From JAGTVG01 sp964389805 (GTDB taxonomy: Bacteria > Bacteroidota > Bacteroidia > Cytophagales > Cyclobacteriaceae): 16,119 bases of DNA. The notes below the pieces were generated by a model. That model did not search any database, had not been told where the DNA came from, and saw only the letters and a list, made by a program, of their open reading frames with translations. Position numbers and translations under genes: made by a program. Location: contig CAYMFU010000069.1 in NCBI GenBank assembly GCA_964389805.1, forward strand, positions 1 to 16,119, in the 5' to 3' direction. Positions within the stretch are counted from its first letter, which is position 1. Every line of letters starts with the position of its first letter. Positions 1-8,251 of this stretch are shown here, in pieces.

Positions 1-1606
1 TTACCATCTGGTCTGTCAATTCTCACATGTACTTAAAGATCTTGGAGTTGGTAAGGGCGATCGGGTAATCATCTATATGCCAATGGTCCCGGAGGCCGCG
101 GTAGCTATGATGGCCTGTGCCCGTATTGGAGCAATTCATTCTGTTGTCTTTGCCGGATTTTCATCACAGGCCCTTGCTGACAGAATCAATGACTGCAGTG
201 CTAAGGTGGTCTTAACTTCAGATGGAAATTTCAGAGGAGCTAAGAAAATCGGTGTAAAAGATGTGGTTGATGAGGCTATTGAAAGATGTGCTTGTGTTGA
301 AAAGGTGGTTGTATACCAAAGGACCAAGCAAAAAGTCAATATGGTAAATGGCCGGGATTTTTGGTGGCATGAGTTGATCGAAGGGAAACCAAATGAAATA
401 GCTGCAGAAGAAATGGACTCTGAAGATATGCTTTATATACTTTATACCTCAGGCTCCACTGGAAAACCAAAAGGAGTGGTTCATACAATTGGGGGATATA
501 TGATATACACCCATTTTTCATTCATTAATGTTTTTCAATATAACAAAGGAGATATTTACTGGTGTTCAGCTGACATTGGCTGGGTAACCGGACATTCATA
601 TATAGTATACGGACCATTGCTGGCAGGGGCCACTAGTGTAATGTTCGAAGGTATACCAACTTACCCTCATGCGGGTCGTTTCTGGGAAGTAATTGATAAA
701 TATAAAGTTAATCAGTTTTATACTGCGCCAACAGCCATTAGAGCATTAGAAGCATTTGGACAAGAGCCCATACTTCCATTCAATCTTACATCACTGAAAG
801 TATTAGGAACGGTTGGTGAACCGATTAACGAAGAGGCCTGGCACTGGTACCATGACCATATCGGGAAAGGCAAGTGCCCTATTGTTGATACATGGTGGCA
901 GACCGAGACCGGGGGCATTTTGATCTCCCCTATAGCGAGTATAACGCCGACAAAACCTTCTTATGCAACCATGCCACTCCCGGGAATTCAGCCCATTATT
1001 GTTGATAATGAAGGCAATGAGCTTAAAGGAAATAGCGTGGAAGGAAATTTATGTTTGAAATATCCCTGGCCAGGAATGTTCAGAACTACCTATGGTGACC
1101 ATAAAAGAATGTATGACACTTATTTTTCACAATTCCCTGATCTATACTTCACAGGCGATGGGGTAAAAAGGGATGAAGATGGATATTACAGGATATTAGG
1201 AAGGGTCGATGATGTGATGAATGTTTCAGGACATCGTATGGGCACAGCCGAGGTTGAAAATGCCATTAACGAACATCCCAGGGTTGTGGAATCAGCCGTT
1301 GTGGGATATCCTCACGACATAAAAGGTCAGGGCATTTTTGCTTTCGTAATTGCTGATATGACGGACAGAACGGTTGAAAACCTCACCAATGAAATAAAAA
1401 TTACTGTAAATCAGATCATTGGACCAATTGCCAAACCTGATAAGGTACAGATAGTGCCCGGATTACCTAAAACCAGGTCTGGAAAGATCATGAGAAGAAT
1501 ATTAAGGAAAATCGCATCCGGAGATTACGACAACTTTGGTGACACCTCAACCTTGCTTGATCCAGCTGTGGTTGAGAAAATAATTGAAACAGCAAAAGGA
1601 GAATAA
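1..1606 (+). CDS. acs: Acetyl-CoA synthetase (AMP-forming), 5' end outside window
   Basis: Activates acetate to acetyl-CoA through acetyl-AMP in the cytoplasm. The reading frame is open from base 2, so the ATG at 77 is internal. About 534 residues are visible, and a full-length Acs of about 640 would lack roughly 100 N-terminal residues here. Seen in order: the P-loop-like YTSGSTGKPKG (nt 443-475), DIGWVTGHSYI, GTVGEPIN, DTWWQTETGG (nt 887-916), the hinge region YFTGDG...GRVDDVMNVSGHR, and KTRSGKIMRR near the end. In that last motif the second Lys (nt 1484-1486) is the catalytic lysine that is reversibly acetylated in known Acs enzymes. The residues lining the acyl pocket in Salmonella Acs (Val-Thr of GWVTG, Val of TVGEP, second Trp of TWWQT) all have counterparts, which favours acetate over larger acids. 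The stop codon lies one base from the stop of the opposing gene. Confidence 0.97.
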   Translation, partial: YHLVCQFSHVLKDLGVGKGDRVIIYMPMVPEAAVAMMACARIGAIHSVVFAGFSSQALADRINDCSAKVVLTSDGNFRGAKKIGVKDVVDEAIERCACVEKVVVYQRTKQKVNMVNGRDFWWHELIEGKPNEIAAEEMDSEDMLYILYTSGSTGKPKGVVHTIGGYMIYTHFSFINVFQYNKGDIYWCSADIGWVTGHSYIVYGPLLAGATSVMFEGIPTYPHAGRFWEVIDKYKVNQFYTAPTAIRALEAFGQEPILPFNLTSLKVLGTVGEPINEEAWHWYHDHIGKGKCPIVDTWWQTETGGILISPIASITPTKPSYATMPLPGIQPIIVDNEGNELKGNSVEGNLCLKYPWPGMFRTTYGDHKRMYDTYFSQFPDLYFTGDGVKRDEDGYYRILGRVDDVMNVSGHRMGTAEVENAINEHPRVVESAVVGYPHDIKGQGIFAFVIADMTDRTVENLTNEIKITVNQIIGPIAKPDKVQIVPGLPKTRSGKIMRRILRKIASGDYDNFGDTSTLLDPAVVEKIIETAKGE

Positions 1607-1607
1607 A

Positions 1608-2420
1608 CTATAAGTTTTTCTTCAAATATTCTTTCATAAAGAGATTCAACTCCCATTGATCTGCGACCGGTGTTTTTGAAAAGGGCATAGTCGGCATATA
1701 AGGCACAGGCCCGAATTCCGTAGTAATTGGGAAATATTCGAGATTTTCAGATTTTCTTAAGGCTATTATCCTTTTCCACCATGAAAGATGTCGTTCCAAG
1801 GCCTTTCTGTTTTCAGGTGCTCCGGGATGATTTATCTGGGCTGACTGAGAATATCCTACTCTGGCATGGATATGCTCTGTTCGCCGAAAGGCTTCCTGAA
1901 GGAATTCTTCCTGATCTTCGAGCAAACTTTCTGAAACACAACACCAATGAGATAAATCAGCTGTGATTTTTAAATCGGGGTATTTTTGAAAATATAAGTC
2001 TGATGTATATGTTGAAAAATTAAACCGGCCCCGATGTGTTTCATGGATAATCTTTATCCCTGATTGAACACTAATCTCATCAATCCGCTCAATTATCCTG
2101 CAATTATCTTCGAAGCTAAAGAAATCCCTGCCGGTATGTGAGTTTATAAATATTGGATGAAATGATATCAGATAATCTAAAAAACCGTCCAACCGTTCAA
2201 TATATTCATCCACCGATTCAATTTTGGGAGATAGATGTTGGTGTCCTATGAGTTTCAAACCTGTTTTATCAAGAAAGGTCCTAAGCTCAATTTCAAACTT
2301 TTTATCAAAGGGAACTGCAATTTCAACGCCATCATAACCAGTATTGGTTACCCTTTTAAAGAAACTAGGAAGATCCATATGTTCGCTTCCCCATAGTGGA
2401 CAGAAGTATAATATATCCAT
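1608..2420 (-). CDS. Sugar phosphate isomerase/epimerase-like TIM-barrel protein
   Basis: A 270-residue protein of the xylose isomerase-like / AP endonuclease 2 TIM-barrel superfamily, cytoplasmic, with no signal peptide. Candidate divalent-metal ligands sit at the expected strand ends: GVEIA (E33), HETHRG (E127), ADLSHW (D155, H158), HIHARVG (H183, H185) and TTEFGP (E235). The length matches single-domain members such as hydroxypyruvate isomerase, tagatose epimerase and IolE/IolI. Members interconvert or dehydrate sugars, inosose or small keto acids, and specificity cannot be assigned here. It is the last gene of a minus-strand run, 52 bases after the DinB-fold gene, and its TAG stop faces the acs stop with one base between. 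Family membership is firm; the reaction is unknown. Confidence 0.85.
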   Translation of the reverse strand: MDILYFCPLWGSEHMDLPSFFKRVTNTGYDGVEIAVPFDKKFEIELRTFLDKTGLKLIGHQHLSPKIESVDEYIERLDGFLDYLISFHPIFINSHTGRDFFSFEDNCRIIERIDEISVQSGIKIIHETHRGRFNFSTYTSDLYFQKYPDLKITADLSHWCCVSESLLEDQEEFLQEAFRRTEHIHARVGYSQSAQINHPGAPENRKALERHLSWWKRIIALRKSENLEYFPITTEFGPVPYMPTMPFSKTPVADQWELNLFMKEYLKKNL

Positions 2421-2472
2421 AAATTTAAGGCATTGTCAATCCTGCAATATAGTATTATTATCAGGAATGTAC

Positions 2473-2943
2473 TTACCAGTCACCCAGTATTTTGCGTATA
2501 TCTACTATCTTGCCAATATGATATGCATTATGATTTGCCACCAATAAGATCTCTCTTAAATAGGTCCTGCCATTCCCATGCGGTATTTCTTTAGTCAGAT
2601 CGAGGCCTTCATCATTAACTAGGTCTATCATAGATTGCAGATCTCTGAAGAAACGATTAAAAGTATTATTCCATGAATCATCATTCATGGAATAATTATC
2701 ATCAGGCCAATATCCATCCGGCCATTCAGGGGACTCCCAACCCTCATTAAGCGTATATTTTAAGATATCTTCCTGAGCTAATCGCATATGTTCCAATTCC
2801 TCATATATCGAATGGATATTGGGTGTTCCTCTAAAACTCCTAATCTCTGGATTAATATCATCCAGGGCCTTTTCCAGGCTTACATGGGCTGATCCTCCAC
2901 GTAAAAACTCAACTAGGTTTTTTCTAAAATTCTTGTCATTCAT
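2473..2943 (-). CDS. DinB-fold (DinB_2/DUF664-like) protein
   Basis: A 156-residue protein with the DinB/YfiT four-helix-bundle pattern. It has the opening GGSAHVSLEKALDDI, a histidine in helix 2 (H52 in LEHMRLAQ), and HNAYHIGKIVDIRK near the C terminus with H138 and H142. H52, H138 and H142 would form the metal-binding His triad of this superfamily. Members include thiol-dependent transferases (bacillithiol and mycothiol S-transferases, maleylpyruvate isomerase relatives) and many proteins of unknown role. No signal peptide. It follows the membrane protein gene by 53 bases and precedes the isomerase-like gene by 52, so cotranscription is plausible, but the neighbours do not indicate a substrate. 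Confidence 0.85.
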   Translation of the reverse strand: MNDKNFRKNLVEFLRGGSAHVSLEKALDDINPEIRSFRGTPNIHSIYEELEHMRLAQEDILKYTLNEGWESPEWPDGYWPDDNYSMNDDSWNNTFNRFFRDLQSMIDLVNDEGLDLTKEIPHGNGRTYLREILLVANHNAYHIGKIVDIRKILGDW

Positions 2944-2996
2944 TATTTAGAATTTTTTTTGGTTCGGTAAAATACATATTACTCTACCTCCTCCGG

Positions 2997-4040
2997 TTAT
3001 TGGACCTCATCCGGGAACTGGACCTCATCCGGGAACCTGATCACATCCTTACTGTTTAATACAAATTTCTTCAGATCTTCAACACTTAAAGCACCTGAGG
3101 CCAATTGTCGTCCAATCTCATTGTTATGAAAGTCCATTTTTCTTTGTTGAGGTGTGTTGTTTGGTAAAGTCTCATGCGCATCAGTAACTTCCTTGCTGAA
3201 TTCGGAGCCAAAGGTCCTGGTTAAATGATAACTCCAGTATATATGTTTAAAAGCATCATCAGGGAAATTGTCTTGCCTGGATTTTTCTCTTTCGCTGATC
3301 CGCTTTGCATCTCGTGTAATCTTCAAAATGTGCAAGGTCCGGGCAGGATATTCAGAAAGCATACGGGCTTCCTGTTCTGATACATCAAAATCCTCATAAT
3401 TTTCAGCAGCGGCAAGAATATCATTTTTATCAAGCAAGAGGAAAGTCCTGCCATTCTTCCTTTCTGTAAACATCCTGATCCGGATATCCTGCCCATCCAG
3501 ATTCAACAGGGCATCCCCTTTAAATTCAATCTCATCAGGAATACTGTTCTCATTGAATAATGTATTTAATTTGGTCAAAATAATTTCCCCTGATTCCTTG
3601 ACATTATAAATCCTTATAGGGGCCTCACCTTGCCAGTAAGCATTTTCAAATTTACCAAAAGGTCTGTTTGGGTTTTCCTCATTTGATTGTATGTGTAGAT
3701 CAAAATCATGTAGTGAGAACTTTAATGTGGGATCATTGAACTTTGAAAGTCTTACAATTACGGCCTCTGAATGAAACTCTGCACTGAATGATTTTTTCCC
3801 ATAAAATTCCTTTTCAAGATCAATTTCAATATTCACACTTTTTATAGAAAAGCTATTCAAAGAGCGCAATTGTACATCGCCATAATTAAACTTCTTAAGT
3901 ACAATTCCATAACTGGTTAATTCAGGCTCTATATACTTTAATCCATACTTAATAAGATATCGAGCCATATACCCACCGACAAAGTAGGCAACAATAACTA
4001 AAAACAGGATTGCAATTGAAATCCGCTTTAAGATCCGCAT
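2997..4040 (-). CDS. Membrane-anchored protein of unknown function with C-terminal DAHE/MDxHNN domain
   Basis: A 347-residue protein that I cannot assign with certainty. Residues 7-29 form one hydrophobic segment after a basic start (MRILKRIS), consistent with an uncleaved N-terminal anchor. Residues 30-215 are beta-rich with alternating polar and apolar residues (YGIVLKKFNYGDVQLRSL), weakly reminiscent of AsmA-like envelope proteins. Residues about 258-312 are different: FPDDAFKHIYWSYHL, then VTDAHE (D287, H289, E290), then MDFHNNEIGRQLA (M302-A314). From memory this matches the NAFRHAYW / DAHE / MDLxNNxxGR signature of the DUF6973-type domain, often found at the ends of large bacterial secreted proteins. 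The last 12 residues are FPDEVQ twice, encoded by a perfect 18-bp duplication. First gene of the run that continues into the DinB-fold and isomerase-like genes. Confidence 0.75.
   Translation of the reverse strand: MRILKRISIAILFLVIVAYFVGGYMARYLIKYGLKYIEPELTSYGIVLKKFNYGDVQLRSLNSFSIKSVNIEIDLEKEFYGKKSFSAEFHSEAVIVRLSKFNDPTLKFSLHDFDLHIQSNEENPNRPFGKFENAYWQGEAPIRIYNVKESGEIILTKLNTLFNENSIPDEIEFKGDALLNLDGQDIRIRMFTERKNGRTFLLLDKNDILAAAENYEDFDVSEQEARMLSEYPARTLHILKITRDAKRISEREKSRQDNFPDDAFKHIYWSYHLTRTFGSEFSKEVTDAHETLPNNTPQQRKMDFHNNEIGRQLASGALSVEDLKKFVLNSKDVIRFPDEVQFPDEVQ
3001..3036. repeat. Two perfect tandem copies of an 18-bp unit at the 3' end of a gene
   Basis: The unit TGGACCTCATCCGGGAAC occurs at 3001-3018 and again at 3019-3036 without mismatch. 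Read on the minus strand it adds one in-frame FPDEVQ to the C terminus of the 347-residue membrane protein, directly before its TAA stop. A perfect in-frame duplication suggests a recent replication-slippage event. Confidence 0.95.
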
Positions 4041-4104
4041 ATATTATTCTATTTTCACAATCCTTAACACGCAAAAAAGAGGAAAACATTACTTTATTCA
4101 AAGT

Positions 4105-4137
4105 AAAACAGAGGTCTTTTATAATAAAAACTGTTTT
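4105..4137 (-). terminator. Possible terminator or stem-loop after the M3 peptidase gene
   Basis: AAAACAG (4105-4111) pairs with CTGTTTT (4131-4137), and inside it TTTTA (4117-4121) pairs with TAAAA (4125-4129). It lies about 54 bases past the peptidase stop, in the gap before the membrane protein gene. A second perfect hairpin, TTACTTT-attc-AAAGTAA (4089-4106), overlaps it by two bases. The stems are AT-rich and therefore weak, so this could be chance or a regulatory site for the next gene. Confidence 0.3.
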
Positions 4138-4190
4138 TTATACCATTAAAGACAAAATCAGAATAACCAATTAGTAATAAAGGCCTGAAT

Positions 4191-6296
4191 TTACTTCAAT
4201 CCCCGCTTAATCAGTAAGGGATCAATTGAAGGTTCCTGGCCACGGAATTTTATATACTGAACCATCCCCTCATCTGATCCCCCTTTTTCAAGTACATTTT
4301 CCCTGAAACTCTCCGCAATTTGCGGATTAAATATATCTCCGGAATCAACAAATGCCTGAAACGTATCTGAATCAAGTACTGCGGCCCATAAATACACATA
4401 ATAACCTGCAGCATATCCGCCTACTATATGATTAAAATAAGTGGTCCTGTAACGTGGAATTATTTCTTTCATCAGATTTATATTATCCATGGATTGACTC
4501 TCAAAAGCGAGTACATCCAAGTCAGTTTTTCCTCCAGTCGTATGCCAGTCGAGGTCCAGGACAGAGGCGGCAATATATTCCACAGTATTAAATGCCTCAT
4601 TAAATTTCATGCTGTTTTGCAAACGGGTTACCAGATCCTTTGGTATCACTTCATCCGTCTCATAATGTCTTGCATACACCTCGAGGACTTCAGGCTGACC
4701 AGTCCAGTTTTCCATTACTTGTGATGGTAATTCAACCATATCCCTGGGCAATCGACCTGCTGTACGATCATACTTTCCATCAGCAAAGAAACCGTGCAGA
4801 GCATGCCCAAACTCATGAAACATGGTATTCACTTCGTCCCAGGTTAATAACGCCGGGGCATCTCCCACTGGTCTTGTAAAGTTCATAACCATCGTCACTA
4901 CAGGATAAATCTTCTCACCATCCTTATAGGTTTGTTGACGAAAGCGGCCACACCATGCACCTACTCTCTTTCCAGGTCTTGGATGAAAGTCCATATAAAG
5001 CACCGCAATATGCTTGCCTGTATTATCTGTAACATCAAATACCTGTACTTCCTCATTATATACCGGCATATCTTCCAACTGCGTGATCGTAATCCCATAC
5101 AATTTATTTGCAACATAGAACATGCCATCCCGTACATTTTCGAGAACGAAGTAGGGCTTCAGCTCCGATTCATCAATATTATATTTTTCTTTTTTCAATT
5201 TTTCTGCATAATACCACCAGTCCCAAAGATCAAGTTTGAAATCACCCCCCTCCCGATCAATAATCTTCTGCATATCATCCCGATCCTGTGCAGCGACCTC
5301 CAATGCAGGTTCCATAATTCCATATAAAAATTCATAAACCTTATCGGAAGTCTGCGCCATATTATTGCTGATCACATAATCCGCATAGTCTTTATATCCA
5401 AGAAGCTCAGCTCGCTTAGCCCGTAATTTCAGAATTTTTATTATGGCTTCTTTGTTGTCAAATTCATCAATATTATTTCCCCGCATGAAGTAACCAGTAT
5501 ATAATTCTTTCCTCAATTCACGGTTGTCGGCATACTGAAGGAAGGGCAACATACTCGGCTTTTGCAGCGTAAATACCCACTTGCCGTCCATACCGGCTTT
5601 AGCAGAAGTTTCAGCAGCTGCGGCCTTAATGCCTTCGGGTAATCCTGATAGATCGTCTTCGTTGTCAATAACAAGCATGAAATTCTTGTTCGTTTCAGCC
5701 AGCAGGTTTTCCCTGAACTCGATCTGATTTAAAGAAATTTCCTGGTTCAGATCACGGAGACTTGTTTTATCTGCCTCATTCAAATTCGCGCCATTCCTGA
5801 TAAAATCATCATAGAACTTCTCTACAACACGTAATTGCTGGTCATCAAGGTCAAGGTTTTCCCTTGATTCGTAGACCACTTTAATTTTTTCAAACAAAGC
5901 TTCATTGAGACTAATGTTGTCCCTGTGCTTAGTCATCATAGGAGTCACCGTTCTGGATATTTTCTGCATGGCTGGATTTGTTTCAGCAGAATTCAGGCTA
6001 TAAAACACGGCACTGACTTTCCCAAGCAGTTCACCTGATTTATCCAGGGGGAGAATGGTGTTTTCAAATGTTGGCGCATCCGCATTGTTTACGATCGCAT
6101 CTATCTCATCCTGGTGTTCTGCAATTCCCTTTTCAAAAGCCGGCACATAATCGGTGGTATCGATCAAATTGAACGGAGGGACTTTGAAAGGAGTCTCGTA
6201 TTCACTAAAAAAAGGATTGGTTGACATTATTTCTTTGTTTTCACAGGATGTAAAAAGAATTGCCCCAAAAAGTGCAATTGCATATAATTTTCTCAT
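4191..6296 (-). CDS. dcp: M3 family zinc metallopeptidase lipoprotein, peptidyl-dipeptidase Dcp-like
   Basis: A 701-residue thermolysin-fold peptidase of family M3. Enzymes of this type release dipeptides from the C terminus of oligopeptides. The N terminus MRKLYAIALFGAILFTSCEN is a lipoprotein signal with lipobox FTSC (Cys 18), so the mature protein should be anchored in the cell envelope rather than cytoplasmic like E. coli Dcp. The zinc site is HEFGH (H494, catalytic E495, H498), with a third ligand candidate at E522 in DMVELPSQ. The C-terminal region has the substrate-binding Tyr and Gly pattern (HIVGGYAAGYYVYLWA) typical of Dcp. Length is normal for the family. It is separated by 305 bases from the upstream operon and 150 from the next gene, so it is probably its own transcription unit. 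Role: peptide scavenging in the periplasm or at the surface. Confidence 0.95.
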   Translation of the reverse strand: MRKLYAIALFGAILFTSCENKEIMSTNPFFSEYETPFKVPPFNLIDTTDYVPAFEKGIAEHQDEIDAIVNNADAPTFENTILPLDKSGELLGKVSAVFYSLNSAETNPAMQKISRTVTPMMTKHRDNISLNEALFEKIKVVYESRENLDLDDQQLRVVEKFYDDFIRNGANLNEADKTSLRDLNQEISLNQIEFRENLLAETNKNFMLVIDNEDDLSGLPEGIKAAAAETSAKAGMDGKWVFTLQKPSMLPFLQYADNRELRKELYTGYFMRGNNIDEFDNKEAIIKILKLRAKRAELLGYKDYADYVISNNMAQTSDKVYEFLYGIMEPALEVAAQDRDDMQKIIDREGGDFKLDLWDWWYYAEKLKKEKYNIDESELKPYFVLENVRDGMFYVANKLYGITITQLEDMPVYNEEVQVFDVTDNTGKHIAVLYMDFHPRPGKRVGAWCGRFRQQTYKDGEKIYPVVTMVMNFTRPVGDAPALLTWDEVNTMFHEFGHALHGFFADGKYDRTAGRLPRDMVELPSQVMENWTGQPEVLEVYARHYETDEVIPKDLVTRLQNSMKFNEAFNTVEYIAASVLDLDWHTTGGKTDLDVLAFESQSMDNINLMKEIIPRYRTTYFNHIVGGYAAGYYVYLWAAVLDSDTFQAFVDSGDIFNPQIAESFRENVLEKGGSDEGMVQYIKFRGQEPSIDPLLIKRGLK

Positions 6297-6601
6297 GATT
6301 CTACGATTTAAAATTTAAAATTTTTAAATGCTACTCAAGCTAAAAAATGATTGATATTCCAAAAGTTGGTCAAAAGTAACAATTTTCAATTAAAAAAGTA
6401 CCGGATAAAGCAGAAGTACAACAAATCTAATTTCACATATTATCTAAAGATATTGTAGATATCCATAATTCGCTGGTCGGCCAGAGCAATAAATTTAGAA
6501 TAAGCAAACCGGAAAGATTTATAATCATCCCCAAAAAGGATGCCTTTTAGTAGCCGGTAAATATATCATCCACTTAAAAATAAAATATGCCTATTAAAAA
6601 A
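6297..6601. other. 305-base AT-rich gap; no gene found
   Basis: This gap separates the stop of the deacylase-like gene from the start of the M3 peptidase gene, both on the minus strand. I find no convincing reading frame or RNA gene. It holds the AT-rich leader directly before the peptidase start (6306-6330), two matches to the Bacteroidota -7 box (see the promoter entry), and one small hairpin, AAAAGG-atg-CCTTTT at 6534-6548. On the minus strand that hairpin lies about 53 bases past the deacylase stop and is followed by a T run, so it is a weak terminator candidate. Confidence 0.6.
6371..6378 (-). promoter_or_regulatory. Candidate -7 box for the M3 peptidase gene
   Basis: On the minus strand TACTTTTG matches the Bacteroidota -7 consensus TAnnTTTG exactly, 75 bases before the peptidase ATG. 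No TTG is present 17-23 bases upstream, so the -33 element is missing. A second exact match, TAGATTTG, lies at 6422-6429, also without a clear -33 box. Either could be chance in AT-rich DNA. Confidence 0.3.
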
Positions 6602-8245
6602 TTATTTTTTGTATCCGGGTCCACGAACTACCTTTCCAGGAAAAGCCCCAATATGATTTCCATTTTTTAATACCTGCTGACCATTCACCCATACATGTAA
6701 TACACCCGTTGAATATTGATGTGGATCCTTAAAAGTAGCGTGATCCTGTATAGTGGATGGATCAAACACAACCACATCCGCATAATATCCAGTTTTCAAT
6801 AAACCCCTTTTATGAATTTTCAGATTAGCGGCTGGTAATCCTGTCATTTTATATACTCCCTCTTCCAGGCTGATTACATTTTCGTCCCGGGCGAATTTTC
6901 CCAGAATCCGGGCAAACGAACCATATGCCCTTGGATGAGTACTTTGATTGAGAAATACGCCTTCAGTGGCATAGGAGCCAGCATCTGAACAAATGCTCAT
7001 CCACGGAAGCGCGATTTTTTTCTTTATATTCTCCTCAGACATAGAGAAATATACCACCTGAATTCGCGAATCATCCTCAAATATCAAATCAATAGCTGTT
7101 TCCGAGGGTGATGTTCCTCTTTCTTCCATGACTTCTGCCAGGGTCCTCCCTAAATACTTACGCAATTCAGGATTTTTAAATCCCACGAGCAGGATCTTAT
7201 CCGGGGTTACATGAAATTTATTCTCCTGTATCATCTTTTTACGGGTCACAGGATCCCTGATGTAATTCATCGTCGCATCATGTCCTCCCTCTTTTGCCCA
7301 GGCTGGTAAACCAACATTCAAGCCGGTACTGCTCGCGTTATAAGTATACATATCAGTGGTAACTTTAAGCCCTTCCGCCCTGGCATTCTCTATCATTATT
7401 ATGGCTGAATCCAATAAATGCCAATTCTCAGTACCGGATGCCTTAAAATGATATATTTCGGACCTTACATTAGCCTTTCTAGCAGTTTGTATCAATTCAT
7501 CCATTGCTGTAAGCAAGTCATGCTCTTCATCACGAATATGGGATATATATATGCCATCATAATTCGCCACAATGCTGGCTAACTCAATCAGTTCTTGCGT
7601 CTGTGCGTGCCCGCTAGGTACATATATCAAAGCAGAAGACAATCCTACGGCTCCTTCTTCCATCGCGTCGCTAAGTAAAGTTTTCATTTTAGCCATTTCT
7701 TCAGATGTAGGCACCCTATTTTCATAACCCATCGTATATTGCCTCAATGTAGCGTTCCCAACGAAAGAAGCTACATTTGGAGACACCCCTTTTTCTACTA
7801 GAAACTCAAGATACTCTCCCAATGTAGTCCAGGAAATATCAAAAACGATATCGTCCTGTTCTTCTTTCATAATCCTCTTGAGGTCCTCATTAAGCGGACC
7901 CATAGAAAATCCTTCCCCCAGAACTTCGAGGGTAACACCCTGGCGGATATCACTTTGGGAACGGCCATCTTCAATCAAAGATTCATTTGCCCAACTAAGC
8001 ATGTTAATAAATCCTGGTGCGACTACCATCCCTTTGATGTCGATTTCCCGGGATCCTTTTACTCCCTTTAGTTTTCCAATATCATATAAAGTATCACTAT
8101 GTATAGCCACATGACCCAAATAGGATTCCCCCCCGGTGCCATCTACTATAGTGCCGTTTCGAAGAACAAGATCAACTGTTACAGGTTTACAGGACCACAG
8201 GAATCCTAGTGTCAGAAAAAGAGAAGTTAGAATGATATTTTTCAA
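6602..8245 (-). CDS. N-acyl-D-amino-acid deacylase family (D-aminoacylase-like) lipoprotein with altered metal site
   Basis: A 547-residue amidohydrolase-superfamily protein. The signal peptide ends in lipobox LWSC (Cys 19), so it is an envelope lipoprotein. The layout is that of D-aminoacylases: LRNGTIVDGTG (28-38), an (alpha/beta)8 barrel, then GLLKTGYYADVVVFDP and a C-terminal WVNGQQVLKNG. The usual PGFIDxHxH is replaced by PGFINMLSW (77-85), so both HxH histidines are lost (L83, W85). The Zn-binding Cys of GNCGxS is replaced by Glu (E111 in GEGFS). Still present are YISH (H236), EIYHF (H266) and SDAG (D421). Hydrolysis of an N-acyl or amide bond is expected from the family, but substrate and activity are open. 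The start must be TTG (8243-8245), because TAG lies two codons upstream and no ATG precedes the signal peptide. Last gene of a four-gene operon, 6 bases after the previous stop. Confidence 0.88.
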   Translation of the reverse strand: MKNIILTSLFLTLGFLWSCKPVTVDLVLRNGTIVDGTGGESYLGHVAIHSDTLYDIGKLKGVKGSREIDIKGMVVAPGFINMLSWANESLIEDGRSQSDIRQGVTLEVLGEGFSMGPLNEDLKRIMKEEQDDIVFDISWTTLGEYLEFLVEKGVSPNVASFVGNATLRQYTMGYENRVPTSEEMAKMKTLLSDAMEEGAVGLSSALIYVPSGHAQTQELIELASIVANYDGIYISHIRDEEHDLLTAMDELIQTARKANVRSEIYHFKASGTENWHLLDSAIIMIENARAEGLKVTTDMYTYNASSTGLNVGLPAWAKEGGHDATMNYIRDPVTRKKMIQENKFHVTPDKILLVGFKNPELRKYLGRTLAEVMEERGTSPSETAIDLIFEDDSRIQVVYFSMSEENIKKKIALPWMSICSDAGSYATEGVFLNQSTHPRAYGSFARILGKFARDENVISLEEGVYKMTGLPAANLKIHKRGLLKTGYYADVVVFDPSTIQDHATFKDPHQYSTGVLHVWVNGQQVLKNGNHIGAFPGKVVRGPGYKK

Positions 8246-8251
8246 GATCTA

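Noticed and set aside
4932..5327. 131-codon open frame on the + strand inside the M3 peptidase gene
   Set aside because: It lies fully antisense to conserved peptidase sequence, and its translation is rich in Ile, Phe and His runs without any family pattern. It is a shadow of the coding strand.
6534..6548. Hairpin AAAAGG-atg-CCTTTT as a terminator of the four-gene operon
   Set aside because: Six AT-rich pairs with a three-base loop is too weak to call on its own; noted only in the gap description.
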